Below, piece by piece: positions 23,838-32,864 of a DNA stretch of 64,000 bases (positions are counted from its first letter, which is position 1; each line of letters starts with the position of its first letter). The notes below the pieces were generated by a model. It was not told the origin of the DNA, did no database searches, and saw only the letters and a list, made by a program, of their open reading frames with translations. The position numbers and the translations under genes were made by a program. The stretch is from positions 62,001-126,000 of the forward strand of contig JBASRE010000014.1 of assembly GCA_049273695.1 (NCBI GenBank). The letters run 5' to 3'. This stretch comes from UBA11740 sp049273695. Its GTDB lineage: Bacteria; Acidobacteriota; Blastocatellia; Pyrinomonadales; Pyrinomonadaceae.

Positions 23838-26096
23838 CTACGCCGATCTTAATTGCACCACCGGCGCCGCGGTGGGAGCGATGACCTCACCTTTGGGGAA
23901 CAGTGCGACTTGCCAGTCAGGCGTGCGGGAAATCCAGCCATCAATTGCGCTCGCTTCCGCGGGACGCGAGAACAGATAGCCCTGGCCGAACTGACAATTT
24001 AGCGCGCGCAGCTGACTGAATTGCGCGAGCGTCTCGACGCCTTCGGCGACGACTTCCATGCCCATGTTGTCGGCCAGCGACACGATCGTCCGCACGATTT
24101 CAATATTCTCAGCGGCCTCGCCGATGCGGCCGATGAACGAACGGTCGATCTTCAAAATGTCCACCGGGAAGCGGTGCAAATAACCGAGCGACGAATAACC
24201 GGTGCCGAAGTCGTCGATGCTCAGTTGTACGCCCAGCGCTTTCAGTCGCCGCAGAAGCTGCACGGCGGTCTCGGCATTTTCCATGACGGCGCTTTCGGTG
24301 ATTTCAAGTTTCAAATGCTTCGGCTCAACGTGCGTCTCCTGCAACACGTCGCGAATCTGATTGACGAGCGCAACCTGCGCCAGCTGCTTGCTGGAAAGAT
24401 TGACGCTCATGAAAAGATTTCGCGTCGTATGCGATTGCCACTGCCATTTCGCGAGCTGCTGGCAAGCTTCCTTCAGCACCCACATGCCGATCGGCACAAT
24501 CAATCCCGTGTCTTCCGCGAGAGAAATGAAGTCGCCCGGGCTGACAGAGCCACGCTCGGGATGCTGCCAGCGAATCAGTGCCTCAAAGCCCGCGAGCTGA
24601 CCCGTATCGAGTGAAACGATCGGTTGATAGTGGACGCGGAACTCTTCACGGTCGATCGCGCGGCGCAAATCGTTCTCCATCTGCAGCAGGTGAACGGCAC
24701 GCGCGTGCATTCCTTTGTCGAACACTTCGTAGCATGCTTTGCCCTGGGCCTTGGCGCGATACATTGCCGTGTCGGCGTCGCGCAGCATCGCTTCCGGATG
24801 GTCATAGCCGGTCGAGCTCATCGCGATGCCAATGCTGGTGGTGGTGAAAACTTCGTGGCCGCTCAGGTTGAACGGTGACTCCAGCTTGTCCTGGATGCGG
24901 CGCGCCATGTTGGTCGGGACGCCTGAGTCCGAAATGCCGTCGAGCAGAATCGCGAACTCGTCGCCGCCCAGCCGCGCCACCATGTCGCTCTCGCGAATGC
25001 AGTGCTCCAGACGACGCGCCATCGCAATCAGCAGTTGATCACCGATCGAATGGCCCAGACTGTCATTGACGTTCTTAAAGCGGTCGAGGTCGAGGAAGAG
25101 CACGGCGAACTGATAATCCTCGTGCTGCTTCGCGCGTTCGATGACGAACTTCAGGTTCTCAGCGAGTAACGCGCGGTTCGGCAGGTTCGTCAGCGTGTCG
25201 TGAAAAGCCGCATGACGGAAGTGGTCTTTGCTCTCCTGAAGCTGTGCGCCGATCCGTTCCTGCTCGGCAATGTGCTGGTTTAGCTCTTCTACGTGCCGTT
25301 CGGCCTGTTCCGCGCGCGCGCGTTCGGCTTCGGCGCGAGCGCTCTCAGCTTCAGCTCGTTCACGCTCAGCCTGTTCAGCCTGTTCAGCGCTTGCCTTAAT
25401 CTCGTCAAGGTACTTGTGATAGGTGAAGTAGACGATCGAAATGACGGGGGTGCCGACGATCAGGATCGCGAGGCCGGCTTTGTCGAAACGGCTGGCAGTG
25501 ATCGCCGCCACGGTGCTGCCCGAGATGTAAGTGATCGAAGTCCAGAGATAGTGTGTCTGCCACGTGCGCAGAACTGACTCCCAGTTTTTCAACGACAGGC
25601 CGACCGCGCTGATGCCAGTGTTGATGAAATATTGGGACAACGCCATTGCGCCGACCGCGGGGATGAAGTGCTGCCAATCCTGGAACCTGAGGTTCGCAAT
25701 GGGACCAAAGAAGAACTCGACGATCAGGACCGTCAGGAAGGTCGAGACAGCCATCATGGCTGAGTTGAACGCGATCGTCAGCGTTGTCTTGCTGATTCTG
25801 ATTCCGGAAAACAGCCCTTCCGCCGCCGCCAGGAATATTCCGGCAAAGCTGCCGTAAACCAGCAAGGCCAGAAAAATGAAAGTGTCAGAGACGGTGACGT
25901 TGGTATTGACGCGGGGAACTTTCACCGCGAAGCGCGAGCTGACGATCATGGTGATCGCCGCCAACAGCACGAACCGTACGTCAAGATGTGGCAACGGCAT
26001 ACGCCACATCGCGTAAGCGAGCGACGCGGCTCCGCACGCGACCATGCCGTAACGGAAGCCGGTCGAAATTTTTCCTTTTAGGGGGGACGAGCTCAT
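23838..26096 (-). CDS. membrane GGDEF-EAL cyclic di-GMP protein
   Basis: A 752-residue signalling protein. About seven or eight hydrophobic segments (residues 15-245) form a membrane sensor of MASE-like layout; a coiled coil rich in AEQAERERAEAE follows at about 250-300. The diguanylate cyclase domain has RLGGDEFAILL, an intact active site; the phosphodiesterase domain has FEALIRW, LEITES, DDFGTGYSSL, KIDRSFI and VVAEGVET, all intact. Both making and breaking c-di-GMP are therefore possible. The start is set at the ATG 22 nt after the GNAT stop; the 33 open codons further upstream overlap the GNAT gene. Confidence 0.93.
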   Translation of the reverse strand: MSSSPLKGKISTGFRYGMVACGAASLAYAMWRMPLPHLDVRFVLLAAITMIVSSRFAVKVPRVNTNVTVSDTFIFLALLVYGSFAGIFLAAAEGLFSGIRISKTTLTIAFNSAMMAVSTFLTVLIVEFFFGPIANLRFQDWQHFIPAVGAMALSQYFINTGISAVGLSLKNWESVLRTWQTHYLWTSITYISGSTVAAITASRFDKAGLAILIVGTPVISIVYFTYHKYLDEIKASAEQAEQAERERAEAESARAEAERARAEQAERHVEELNQHIAEQERIGAQLQESKDHFRHAAFHDTLTNLPNRALLAENLKFVIERAKQHEDYQFAVLFLDLDRFKNVNDSLGHSIGDQLLIAMARRLEHCIRESDMVARLGGDEFAILLDGISDSGVPTNMARRIQDKLESPFNLSGHEVFTTTSIGIAMSSTGYDHPEAMLRDADTAMYRAKAQGKACYEVFDKGMHARAVHLLQMENDLRRAIDREEFRVHYQPIVSLDTGQLAGFEALIRWQHPERGSVSPGDFISLAEDTGLIVPIGMWVLKEACQQLAKWQWQSHTTRNLFMSVNLSSKQLAQVALVNQIRDVLQETHVEPKHLKLEITESAVMENAETAVQLLRRLKALGVQLSIDDFGTGYSSLGYLHRFPVDILKIDRSFIGRIGEAAENIEIVRTIVSLADNMGMEVVAEGVETLAQFSQLRALNCQFGQGYLFSRPAEASAIDGWISRTPDWQVALFPKGEVIAPTAAPVVQLRSA

Positions 26097-26118
26097 TAAC
26101 GGGGAAACCTCGCGGAAC

Positions 26119-27015
26119 TTATTCTTTACCCAGATAGATCGTTTCGTACTCACTGTGATAATCGAACCCGGCGCGCACATAAAACGCGGCCGCATTTGCC
26201 CTTCGTTCGTTGATGGTGAGGCAGACTGATCGACCGGGGCGGGCGAGAATGGACGAGAGCTGCAACAGGCATCGCCTGCCGTAGCCTTTTTTCCGTTCGT
26301 CGGGGTGGATGTGAATTCCTTCGAGGTAAATCATCTCTGGCGTTTTGCCTACGATGTCGGCTTTGAAGATCGCTTTTCCATCGCGCATCCAAATCCAAAT
26401 GCGCTGTTGATCGATGCGCCGCTGCATGCGGGTGCGAAAGCCTTCCGGGTCACGTTCAAGCGGATTCCTGCCACCGTCTTCCGAAGCGAGCAGCGCGTTA
26501 ATCGCAACGACTTGCTCGGTCTCTTGCAGCGTCGCCAGCCGCAATTCAGCGACAGGTTCGAATGGGGGCGTCGGTTCCGTCTTTTCGAACAGCATTTCGC
26601 GGCACACAAGTCGTGCCGGTTGTCCGCCCTCGGAGTAATGCTGCCAGAAGGTCTCGACGGTGCGGCGTTCGCCGCGAATGAGGTAAGCGTGTTGGCTGCG
26701 AGCAGCCAGTTGGGCAAAGGCTGCCACCGCGTGATCGGTGCGAGCCTCGACGATTGTAGCATGGCCGATTAGGGCTATGCCTTCAATTTTTTTCGCCCGA
26801 TTGCGGCAGACATAAAAAGTGCCGCGATTGTTTGGGCTGACCGCCCCGTTGTCCCGCATCAGGGTGGCGATAAAGACCGTGTGAATGGGCCTCTCGGCAA
26901 GAAAACGCAGGGCTTCGGACTCCTCGCCAGGCTGCAACTGATCGCATGTGCGTTCGCCGAGCATCAAGCTCGGCGAACCGTGGGGGGCCTCATACTTAAT
27001 CATTGTTACCGCCAT
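26119..27015 (-). CDS. GNAT acetyltransferase with DUF4081-like N-terminal domain
   Basis: A 298-residue protein. Residues 1-150 resemble the degenerate N-terminal GNAT-like (DUF4081) domain; residues 160-298 form a GNAT domain with the acetyl-CoA-binding motif GIHIHPDERKKGYGRRCLLQLS and the C-terminal strand AAAFYVRAGFDYHSEYETIY. The acceptor is unknown. An AGAGGAG ribosome site lies 6-8 nt before the ATG. The c-di-GMP gene follows 22 nt downstream on the same strand, suggesting co-transcription. Confidence 0.88.
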   Translation of the reverse strand: MAVTMIKYEAPHGSPSLMLGERTCDQLQPGEESEALRFLAERPIHTVFIATLMRDNGAVSPNNRGTFYVCRNRAKKIEGIALIGHATIVEARTDHAVAAFAQLAARSQHAYLIRGERRTVETFWQHYSEGGQPARLVCREMLFEKTEPTPPFEPVAELRLATLQETEQVVAINALLASEDGGRNPLERDPEGFRTRMQRRIDQQRIWIWMRDGKAIFKADIVGKTPEMIYLEGIHIHPDERKKGYGRRCLLQLSSILARPGRSVCLTINERRANAAAFYVRAGFDYHSEYETIYLGKE

Positions 27016-27051
27016 TGGTTACTCCTCTGTGAGTAGAATTGTGCGGGTGAT

Positions 27052-29718
27052 CTAGGGCCGCATAGACGGACCAGGATCACCGTAAACCATCGCGTATAAA
27101 GACATCGGCCAGATTGCATCGCCGATAACGACACCGTCGCCGATTACCACACCATCGCCCAGCAGGATGCCGTCGCCGATGACGACGCCATCGCCGATCA
27201 CGACACCGTCACCAAGCAGAATGCCGCTGCAAAACATCGTGCCGTCACCGATGACCACGCCGTCGCTCTTGAAAATCGTGTCGCCAATGACCACGCCGTC
27301 GCCAATCACGACACCGTCGCCGATGACAACTCCATCGCCGAGGACGACTCCGTCTCCAATCACAACGCCGTCGCCAAGGACCACGCCCTGCGCGTAGTAG
27401 CTCTGATACTTCGTAATCAAAGCCGTACCCTTCGCCCACCAGTGCCGGAAAATGATTCCGCGCGCCCAACTAAACTTGTGACCCGCGATGGTCGTACTCG
27501 GGTCGGGCGGAGTGGCTACAGTCAGTAACGATGTTCCTGGCAGAGTTGTGGGGCTGAGATCGGTACGAACCAGTTTCGCCAGGCGCACTGCGCCTTCAGC
27601 ATTCACCTGACCGGTGCCTTGCTCGAACGTGTTCCAGCCGCGGAGTGGTTGCGCCGAATACATCAGCATCGCCTTGACCATGTTCGGCGTGAGCTTCGGG
27701 TTAACCTGCAACATCATGGCGGCAATGCCGGAAACGATCGGAGTCGCCATCGAGCTGCCGCTGAGATACATCATCCGCCGGTTCTCGTTATTCGATACGC
27801 CCGCATCCAGATTTGGATATTTGGTGACGAGGTAATTCTTGTCCACGCTTCCCAAAAGTCCCGTGCCGAGCAAGCCCGCGCTGCCGGCGTCGGACTCGGC
27901 GTGGATCAACTTGTTACCAGGAGCGACGACGTCCGGCTTAAGCACGTTGTCGTAGTGGGTAACCTTGTTCGCATCAGTCCAGCGACTGCGGGTCGGCCCA
28001 CGCGAGCTGTAGGTAGCCACGCCGTCATCGGCTCGTGTATCAGTGCCAAACGTGTTCGTCGCGCCGACGGTAATCACCGACGGTTCGTTACCCGGTGCAT
28101 GAATCTGTCCGTAGACTTTTCGGCCACTTGCGTCCTTACCATTGTTACCGGCGGCCACTACGACCACGATGCCGGCATCAACCAGCGCGCGCGAGGCGCG
28201 ACAAATCGGATCGTTCTTGTAACTGCTAATCGCCGGAGCACCGAGACTCATGTTGACGATGCGAATGTTGTACTTGTCTTTGTTCAGCGGATTCGTTGAA
28301 CTAACCGCTTTGGTGGGATCGTATGGACTGAGAATCCAGTTGAGCGCGCTGAGTAATCCTGAAGTGGTGCCGAGACCGGTCTTGTTCAAAACGCGCAGGT
28401 TGATTATCGAGGCTCCCGGCGCCACGCCCTGATATTTGGTTCCGTCCGAGTAACTCACGGCGGCGGCCGATCCGGCGACGTGTGTACCGTGCCCGTAAGG
28501 GTCGGTCGTAGTGTTCTTCTCTCCGGTAAAGTCTTTACTGAATTTGATTCGGTTCGTGCCGGTCGTGAATGCCTGGTGGGCTGAGTCCAACCCTGAGTCC
28601 AGCACCGCAATGCCAACACCCTTTCCATCGATCGCCGTCGCGCCAAGCAAGCCGGCGAGTAGTCCCGGTGAATTGCGAACCTGATCGGTTCCCGTCGTCG
28701 ATGTGACGTGACCAGAACCCTCCACCTTTACGTCCGGAGAGATGTAATTCATTGAGTTGCTCTTCATGAGCGCATCAATTGCTTCGACCGGCAGATCGAC
28801 TTTCATCGCGCCGATACTCGGCATGCGATCGCCGACGGTCACGCCGTATTGCGCCAACAGCGCACGTACCTGGCGACTGTTAACATCACTGACCTGCACA
28901 ATCGCTGACACCTGGCCATTGGGTCCGGCGGATGCCATCAGGTCGCGCATGTCGGGGGCGATCTTCTCGCCTTCGAATTCCTGGTTGATTGGGCTCTTCC
29001 GCTTGTCTTTGAGTCCGGTTGTGTTTTCAGCAGATTCAACTGCGTCCAGAGATATCGTTTCAAAAAGGCCGGCGACCGTCGTGTCGGTACCGATGTAAGC
29101 GTCATAAGCTTCGGGACTGGCGCCACCGATGACGCTAATGTGGTTCGCGGCGATTGCGGATCGCACGGTCGCGGTGGCTGCGGCCGTGGCCCGCGTGCCC
29201 GCGTATTGGTGCAGCTGATCGACGAAGAGAATGATCTCGTCACGTGTGACCGCGGCTGCGGCGAAAACGGAATGAATGCGTTGATTGAATTCCTCGGACG
29301 TCTTTGCGTCTTTCGCAAGCGCGTCGAGGTTCAGGCTGAATACGCGTTTTCCCTGCAAGTTAACGGGAACGTCGCCGGACGCGACACGCAATGCAATGCC
29401 GCGCGCGATCGAAGCGCGATCAACGCCGGAGGGGCTAATCACAACCGGCGCTTTCGCAAATCCGTTCGCCAGGTTGGCAATGACGCTGTCGATTTCAGCT
29501 TCGAAGCCCTGGACGGATTCGAGCTTTCCTTGCGACGCTTCGTCGGAAAGATCCGTCGCATACGCTGAAAGCACGGCGCGCGCATCATTCTTCGAAAGCG
29601 TGGATTCTGCGATTTGCGCGTTCGCGGCTCGGGTGAAGCCGAAACCGGCGGACATCGAAAGCAGTAATGCCGTGACTACCAGCCAGGCAACTGCGGGGGC
29701 AGTTCGTGTTCTTATCAT
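27052..29718 (-). CDS. secreted subtilisin-like protease with hexapeptide-repeat tail
   Basis: An 888-residue exported S8 peptidase. A signal peptide (MIRTRTAPAVAWLVVTALLL...) is followed by a propeptide-like region and the catalytic domain with Asp in GIAVLDSGLD (about 373), His in GHGTHVAG (about 409) and Ser in LSGSSMATP (about 656). The tail, about residues 776-869, is some fifteen repeats of GVVIGD/GVVLGD, interrupted by TIFKSD and TMFCSG. This fits the left-handed beta-helix hexapeptide pattern and is coded by near-identical 18-nt units. An AAGGA site 8 nt upstream supports the ATG at 29718. Probably surface or secreted. Confidence 0.9.
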   Translation of the reverse strand: MIRTRTAPAVAWLVVTALLLSMSAGFGFTRAANAQIAESTLSKNDARAVLSAYATDLSDEASQGKLESVQGFEAEIDSVIANLANGFAKAPVVISPSGVDRASIARGIALRVASGDVPVNLQGKRVFSLNLDALAKDAKTSEEFNQRIHSVFAAAAVTRDEIILFVDQLHQYAGTRATAAATATVRSAIAANHISVIGGASPEAYDAYIGTDTTVAGLFETISLDAVESAENTTGLKDKRKSPINQEFEGEKIAPDMRDLMASAGPNGQVSAIVQVSDVNSRQVRALLAQYGVTVGDRMPSIGAMKVDLPVEAIDALMKSNSMNYISPDVKVEGSGHVTSTTGTDQVRNSPGLLAGLLGATAIDGKGVGIAVLDSGLDSAHQAFTTGTNRIKFSKDFTGEKNTTTDPYGHGTHVAGSAAAVSYSDGTKYQGVAPGASIINLRVLNKTGLGTTSGLLSALNWILSPYDPTKAVSSTNPLNKDKYNIRIVNMSLGAPAISSYKNDPICRASRALVDAGIVVVVAAGNNGKDASGRKVYGQIHAPGNEPSVITVGATNTFGTDTRADDGVATYSSRGPTRSRWTDANKVTHYDNVLKPDVVAPGNKLIHAESDAGSAGLLGTGLLGSVDKNYLVTKYPNLDAGVSNNENRRMMYLSGSSMATPIVSGIAAMMLQVNPKLTPNMVKAMLMYSAQPLRGWNTFEQGTGQVNAEGAVRLAKLVRTDLSPTTLPGTSLLTVATPPDPSTTIAGHKFSWARGIIFRHWWAKGTALITKYQSYYAQGVVLGDGVVIGDGVVLGDGVVIGDGVVIGDGVVIGDTIFKSDGVVIGDGTMFCSGILLGDGVVIGDGVVIGDGILLGDGVVIGDGVVIGDAIWPMSLYAMVYGDPGPSMRP
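27113..27392. repeat. 18-nt tandem repeats encoding GVVIGD units
   Basis: On the plus strand the unit is GATGACNACGCCGTCGCC, present about 15 times with third-base changes and two diverged units. It encodes the subtilase tail on the minus strand. Tandem structure of this kind can change copy number by slippage. Confidence 0.9.
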
Positions 29719-30160
29719 TGACTCAATCCTTCGCATTCTGAACATGGCTCGCAGACCACACTCCACGGGCGGGCTCCCTTGTGCGAAGGTCGTGCCATCC
29801 GGACGCGAACAGCTAAGTCGTTAACAGAGATGGAATTAAGGGCCGGGTTCGCCCGGGTGGTTCAATCACAATCGCGTCACGATGACTGAGGGGCAGTCAA
29901 CTTAACTGGCTCGCCGACCGGCGGGGAAAGGAGTTCCGGCGGTCCCAGAACCGCTTCCAGGATTCCGATCGCGCCCCGTGATTCGGGCATGGACCAATGG
30001 TCAAATTCACGAAGGAGAAGCGCGAGTGGTAATGCGCGCATCAAACCCGGTAACCGATGGAGCCGGAAATGAAAGGCTTCTTAGGGTTTGGTGGTTGGGT
30101 TATAATGCCCGCGCGTGGAGGTTGTGGGCGCCACGCCGGCAATCATAACTAACTAAACGA
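29719..30160. other. 442-nt divergent intergenic region, subtilase/clpC
   Basis: No coding region is supported. It should contain the subtilase promoter (minus strand) and the clpC promoter (plus). A good -10 hexamer is noted separately at 30101-30106. A G+C-rich hairpin GGGCCGGGTTCGCCCGGGT lies near 29840. No riboswitch that I recognise. Confidence 0.5.
30101..30106 (+). promoter_or_regulatory. putative -10 box of clpC
   Basis: TATAAT, perfect match to the sigma-70 -10 consensus, 55 nt upstream of the clpC ATG. No good -35 box is found 17 nt upstream (TTCTTA), so an activator or another sigma factor may be involved. Confidence 0.45.
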
Positions 30161-32536
30161 ATGTTCGAACGCTATACAGAAAAAGCGCGACGGGTAATTT
30201 TTTTCGCTCGCTACGAAGCGTCGCAGTTCGGCGCGCCTGCGATTGAGCCGGAGCATTTGTTGCTCGGCCTGATGCGCGAGGACAAGACGCTCACCGGCCG
30301 CTTCTTCCCGCGCGCGCAGATCACCATCGAAGCCATTCGCAGAGAGATTGAAGGCCGCACGCTGCTGCGCGAGCGGATTCCGACCTCTGTCGAATTGCCT
30401 TTGGCGCCGGAAACAAAGCGTGTCCTGCATTACTCGCATGAGGAATCTGATCGCCTGCAGCACCGGCATATCGGAACAGAGCATTTGCTGCTTGGACTTT
30501 TGCGTGAAGAACGCTCGATGGCGGCGCAGATTCTATTCGAGCGCGGTTTGCGCCTGAACGCGGTGCGCGACGAGATCGCACGACAGAGCGGCGCCGACGC
30601 CCGTCATCGCAAAGACATTCCGCACCTGCTCGAGTTCTCACGCGATTTAACTGAAGACGCTTCCAACGATCGGCTCGATCCGTTGATCGGCCGTGAACCC
30701 GAGATCGAGCGGGTGGTGCAGATTCTCTGCCGTCGCACCAAGAACAATCCGGTTTTGATCGGCGAACCTGGCGTCGGCAAGACTGCAATTGTGGAAGGCC
30801 TCGCGCAGCGCATCGTGCGCGGCGAAGTCCCATCGTTCCTCGAGAACAAACGCATTCTCTCGCTCGACATCAGCTTGATCGTCGCGGGCACGAAGTATCG
30901 CGGTCAGTTCGAAGAGCGGCTCAAGCAAATCATGCGCGAGCTGATCGACAATCCGCAGTACGTCGTGTTCATCGACGAGCTGCATACTCTGGTGGGCGCA
31001 GGCTCAGCGGAAGGGTCGCTTGATGCGGCGAATATCCTGAAGCCGGCGCTTTCGCGCGGCGAGATTCAGTGCATCGGCGCCACGACGCCGGCGGAGTTTC
31101 GCAAATCGATCGAACGCGATCGCTCACTTGAACGACGCTTTCAGGCCGTCAAGGTTGCGCCGCCCTCCGAAGGTGAAGCGATCGAGATTTTGTCCGGCGT
31201 TCGCGAGCGGTACGAGAGTTTTCACCAGGTACATTACGCCGACGATGCGCTGGCCGCCGCTGTGATCCAATCAAGCCGCTACATTCCAGATCGTTTCCTG
31301 CCGGATAAAGCTATCGACGTGATCGACGAAGCTGGAGCGCGAGTGAAGCTGCGCGTGCGGGCTGAGCAGGGAAGCATCGATGCGTTGACCGCCTCGTTAA
31401 CGGAATGGGAGCGCGCCACCTACGGCCGTGCGCAAGCACCCATCGAAGAGGAAGACCCAATAGTTGTTGGAGAGGTGACACGCGGCGACGTTGAAGAAGT
31501 GATTGCGCGCTGGACCGGCATCCCGATTACGTCGCTGAAGGAAGGAGAGTCAAAGAAACTCCTTCGCATCGAAATCGAGTTGCACAAACGCGTCGTTTCA
31601 CAGCGCCCGGCGATCTCGGCGCTCTCGCGCGCCATTCGACGCTCGCGCGCGGGCTTGAAGAATCCGCACCGGCCAGTCGGCTCGTTCCTGTTTCTGGGGC
31701 CGACGGGCGTCGGCAAGACTGAAGTGGCCCGGTCACTCGCGCAGTTTCTGTTCGGCAGCGAGCGCGCGATGATTCGCTTCGACATGTCCGAGTTCATGGA
31801 GAAGCATTCCGTTTCGAAATTGATCGGCTCGCCGCCGGGTTACGTCGGCCACGAAGAAGGCGGCCAACTGACGGAACGCGTCAAGCGCTCGCCCTACGCC
31901 GTGTTGCTGTTCGATGAAATCGAAAAGGCGCACACCGACATCTTCAATATTTTGCTTCAGGTCTTTGAAGACGGAATCCTGACCGACGCGCTCGGCAACA
32001 CCGTTGACTTCAAGAACACGATCATCATCATGACCTCGAACATCGGCGCGCGTTTCATTCAAAAGAGAGCGTCGCTCGGGTTCCAGGGCACCGCCGACAT
32101 GTCGAGGACGAAGATGGAAGAAATGGTGATGAGTTCGGTGCGCCAGACCTTCAATCCTGAGTTCATCAACCGTCTCGACGAGATTATTGTTTTCGACGAA
32201 CTCGGCGATCCGGACCTGCTCGACGTGTTGCAACTGCAGGTTGATCAGATTAACCGCACCATGACGAATCACGGTTTTATCGTTCGGCTGGCTGACGATG
32301 CGAAGCGCTGGATTCTCGACAAGACCTGCGCCGATCGCTCGTACGGCGCTCGCCCGTTACGCCGCGCGCTGCAGAAATACGTCGAAGATCCGCTTTCGGA
32401 AGCCTTGATTCAGGGTCAGCTCGGTGAGGCATCGCTGGTGGAAATGTACGTTGAGGATGGCGAACTCGGCTTTCGCTCGATCATGATCGATGAAAACGGA
32501 GTCGAGCAGCCCAGCGATTTGCTGCTGACGCAGTAA
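30161..32536 (+). CDS. clpC: ClpC-type AAA+ unfoldase
   Basis: A 791-residue Hsp100 protein. It has a double Clp N-domain (residues 1-150, YTEKARRVIFFARYEASQFG), a first AAA+ domain with Walker A GEPGVGKTAIVEGLA near 203 and Walker B VVFIDELHTL, a middle linker, and a second AAA+ domain with Walker A GPTGVGKTEVARSLAQ near 512 and Walker B VLLFDEIEKAH. No obvious UVR motif is seen in the linker, which is short, so the adaptor interaction may differ from Bacillus ClpC. It would unfold substrates for ClpP or act as a disaggregase. Confidence 0.92.
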   Translation: MFERYTEKARRVIFFARYEASQFGAPAIEPEHLLLGLMREDKTLTGRFFPRAQITIEAIRREIEGRTLLRERIPTSVELPLAPETKRVLHYSHEESDRLQHRHIGTEHLLLGLLREERSMAAQILFERGLRLNAVRDEIARQSGADARHRKDIPHLLEFSRDLTEDASNDRLDPLIGREPEIERVVQILCRRTKNNPVLIGEPGVGKTAIVEGLAQRIVRGEVPSFLENKRILSLDISLIVAGTKYRGQFEERLKQIMRELIDNPQYVVFIDELHTLVGAGSAEGSLDAANILKPALSRGEIQCIGATTPAEFRKSIERDRSLERRFQAVKVAPPSEGEAIEILSGVRERYESFHQVHYADDALAAAVIQSSRYIPDRFLPDKAIDVIDEAGARVKLRVRAEQGSIDALTASLTEWERATYGRAQAPIEEEDPIVVGEVTRGDVEEVIARWTGIPITSLKEGESKKLLRIEIELHKRVVSQRPAISALSRAIRRSRAGLKNPHRPVGSFLFLGPTGVGKTEVARSLAQFLFGSERAMIRFDMSEFMEKHSVSKLIGSPPGYVGHEEGGQLTERVKRSPYAVLLFDEIEKAHTDIFNILLQVFEDGILTDALGNTVDFKNTIIIMTSNIGARFIQKRASLGFQGTADMSRTKMEEMVMSSVRQTFNPEFINRLDEIIVFDELGDPDLLDVLQLQVDQINRTMTNHGFIVRLADDAKRWILDKTCADRSYGARPLRRALQKYVEDPLSEALIQGQLGEASLVEMYVEDGELGFRSIMIDENGVEQPSDLLLTQ

Positions 32537-32864
32537 GACTAGCTGCAATTCAAGTGTTTCTCCTGTCCAAAGTGTGCTCCACTTTGGACTTTCGCTTTAT
32601 TTTGCCGGTATAATGCGCCACTTTGTTGAGCTGAAAACTGGCAACGAGTGAAGGCGGCGATGAATCCAAGTCCTCCCCAGGCTGCGCGTCGTCCAGGTTT
32701 GTGTTACGGTTTTCCAAAGTAAACGCTGATTAATTCAAGTGCCGGAACCCCGATTGCTAGTCGGCGTGGAATGGCACAAACTAGCGCTCTTGCTTTGCCC
32801 CATCTGGAAACTCAGATGGACTGACTAATAAGTATCCGGAAGAGACTCCAGGAAACCGGCACCT
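32537..32864. other. 328-nt gene-free region upstream of bamA
   Basis: No gene is supported. A candidate promoter is described at 32584-32614. The remainder shows no repeats or structure that I could identify. Confidence 0.5.
32584..32614 (+). promoter_or_regulatory. putative sigma-70 promoter of the bamA operon
   Basis: TTGGAC (32584-32589) and TATAAT (32609-32614) with a 19-nt spacer, slightly long. The next upstream gene (clpC) ended at 32536, and bamA begins 250 nt downstream. The distance leaves a long leader. Confidence 0.45.

Noticed and set aside
27113..27392. Hexapeptide repeat suggesting an acyltransferase gene
   Set aside because: The units are in frame with the subtilase and have no separate start or acyltransferase active site.
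29719..30160. Possible cyclic di-GMP riboswitch (GGTAACCGATGG and GCACAAGGGAGCCC fragments)
   Set aside because: The fragments resemble parts of the class I aptamer but cannot be folded into the conserved core.
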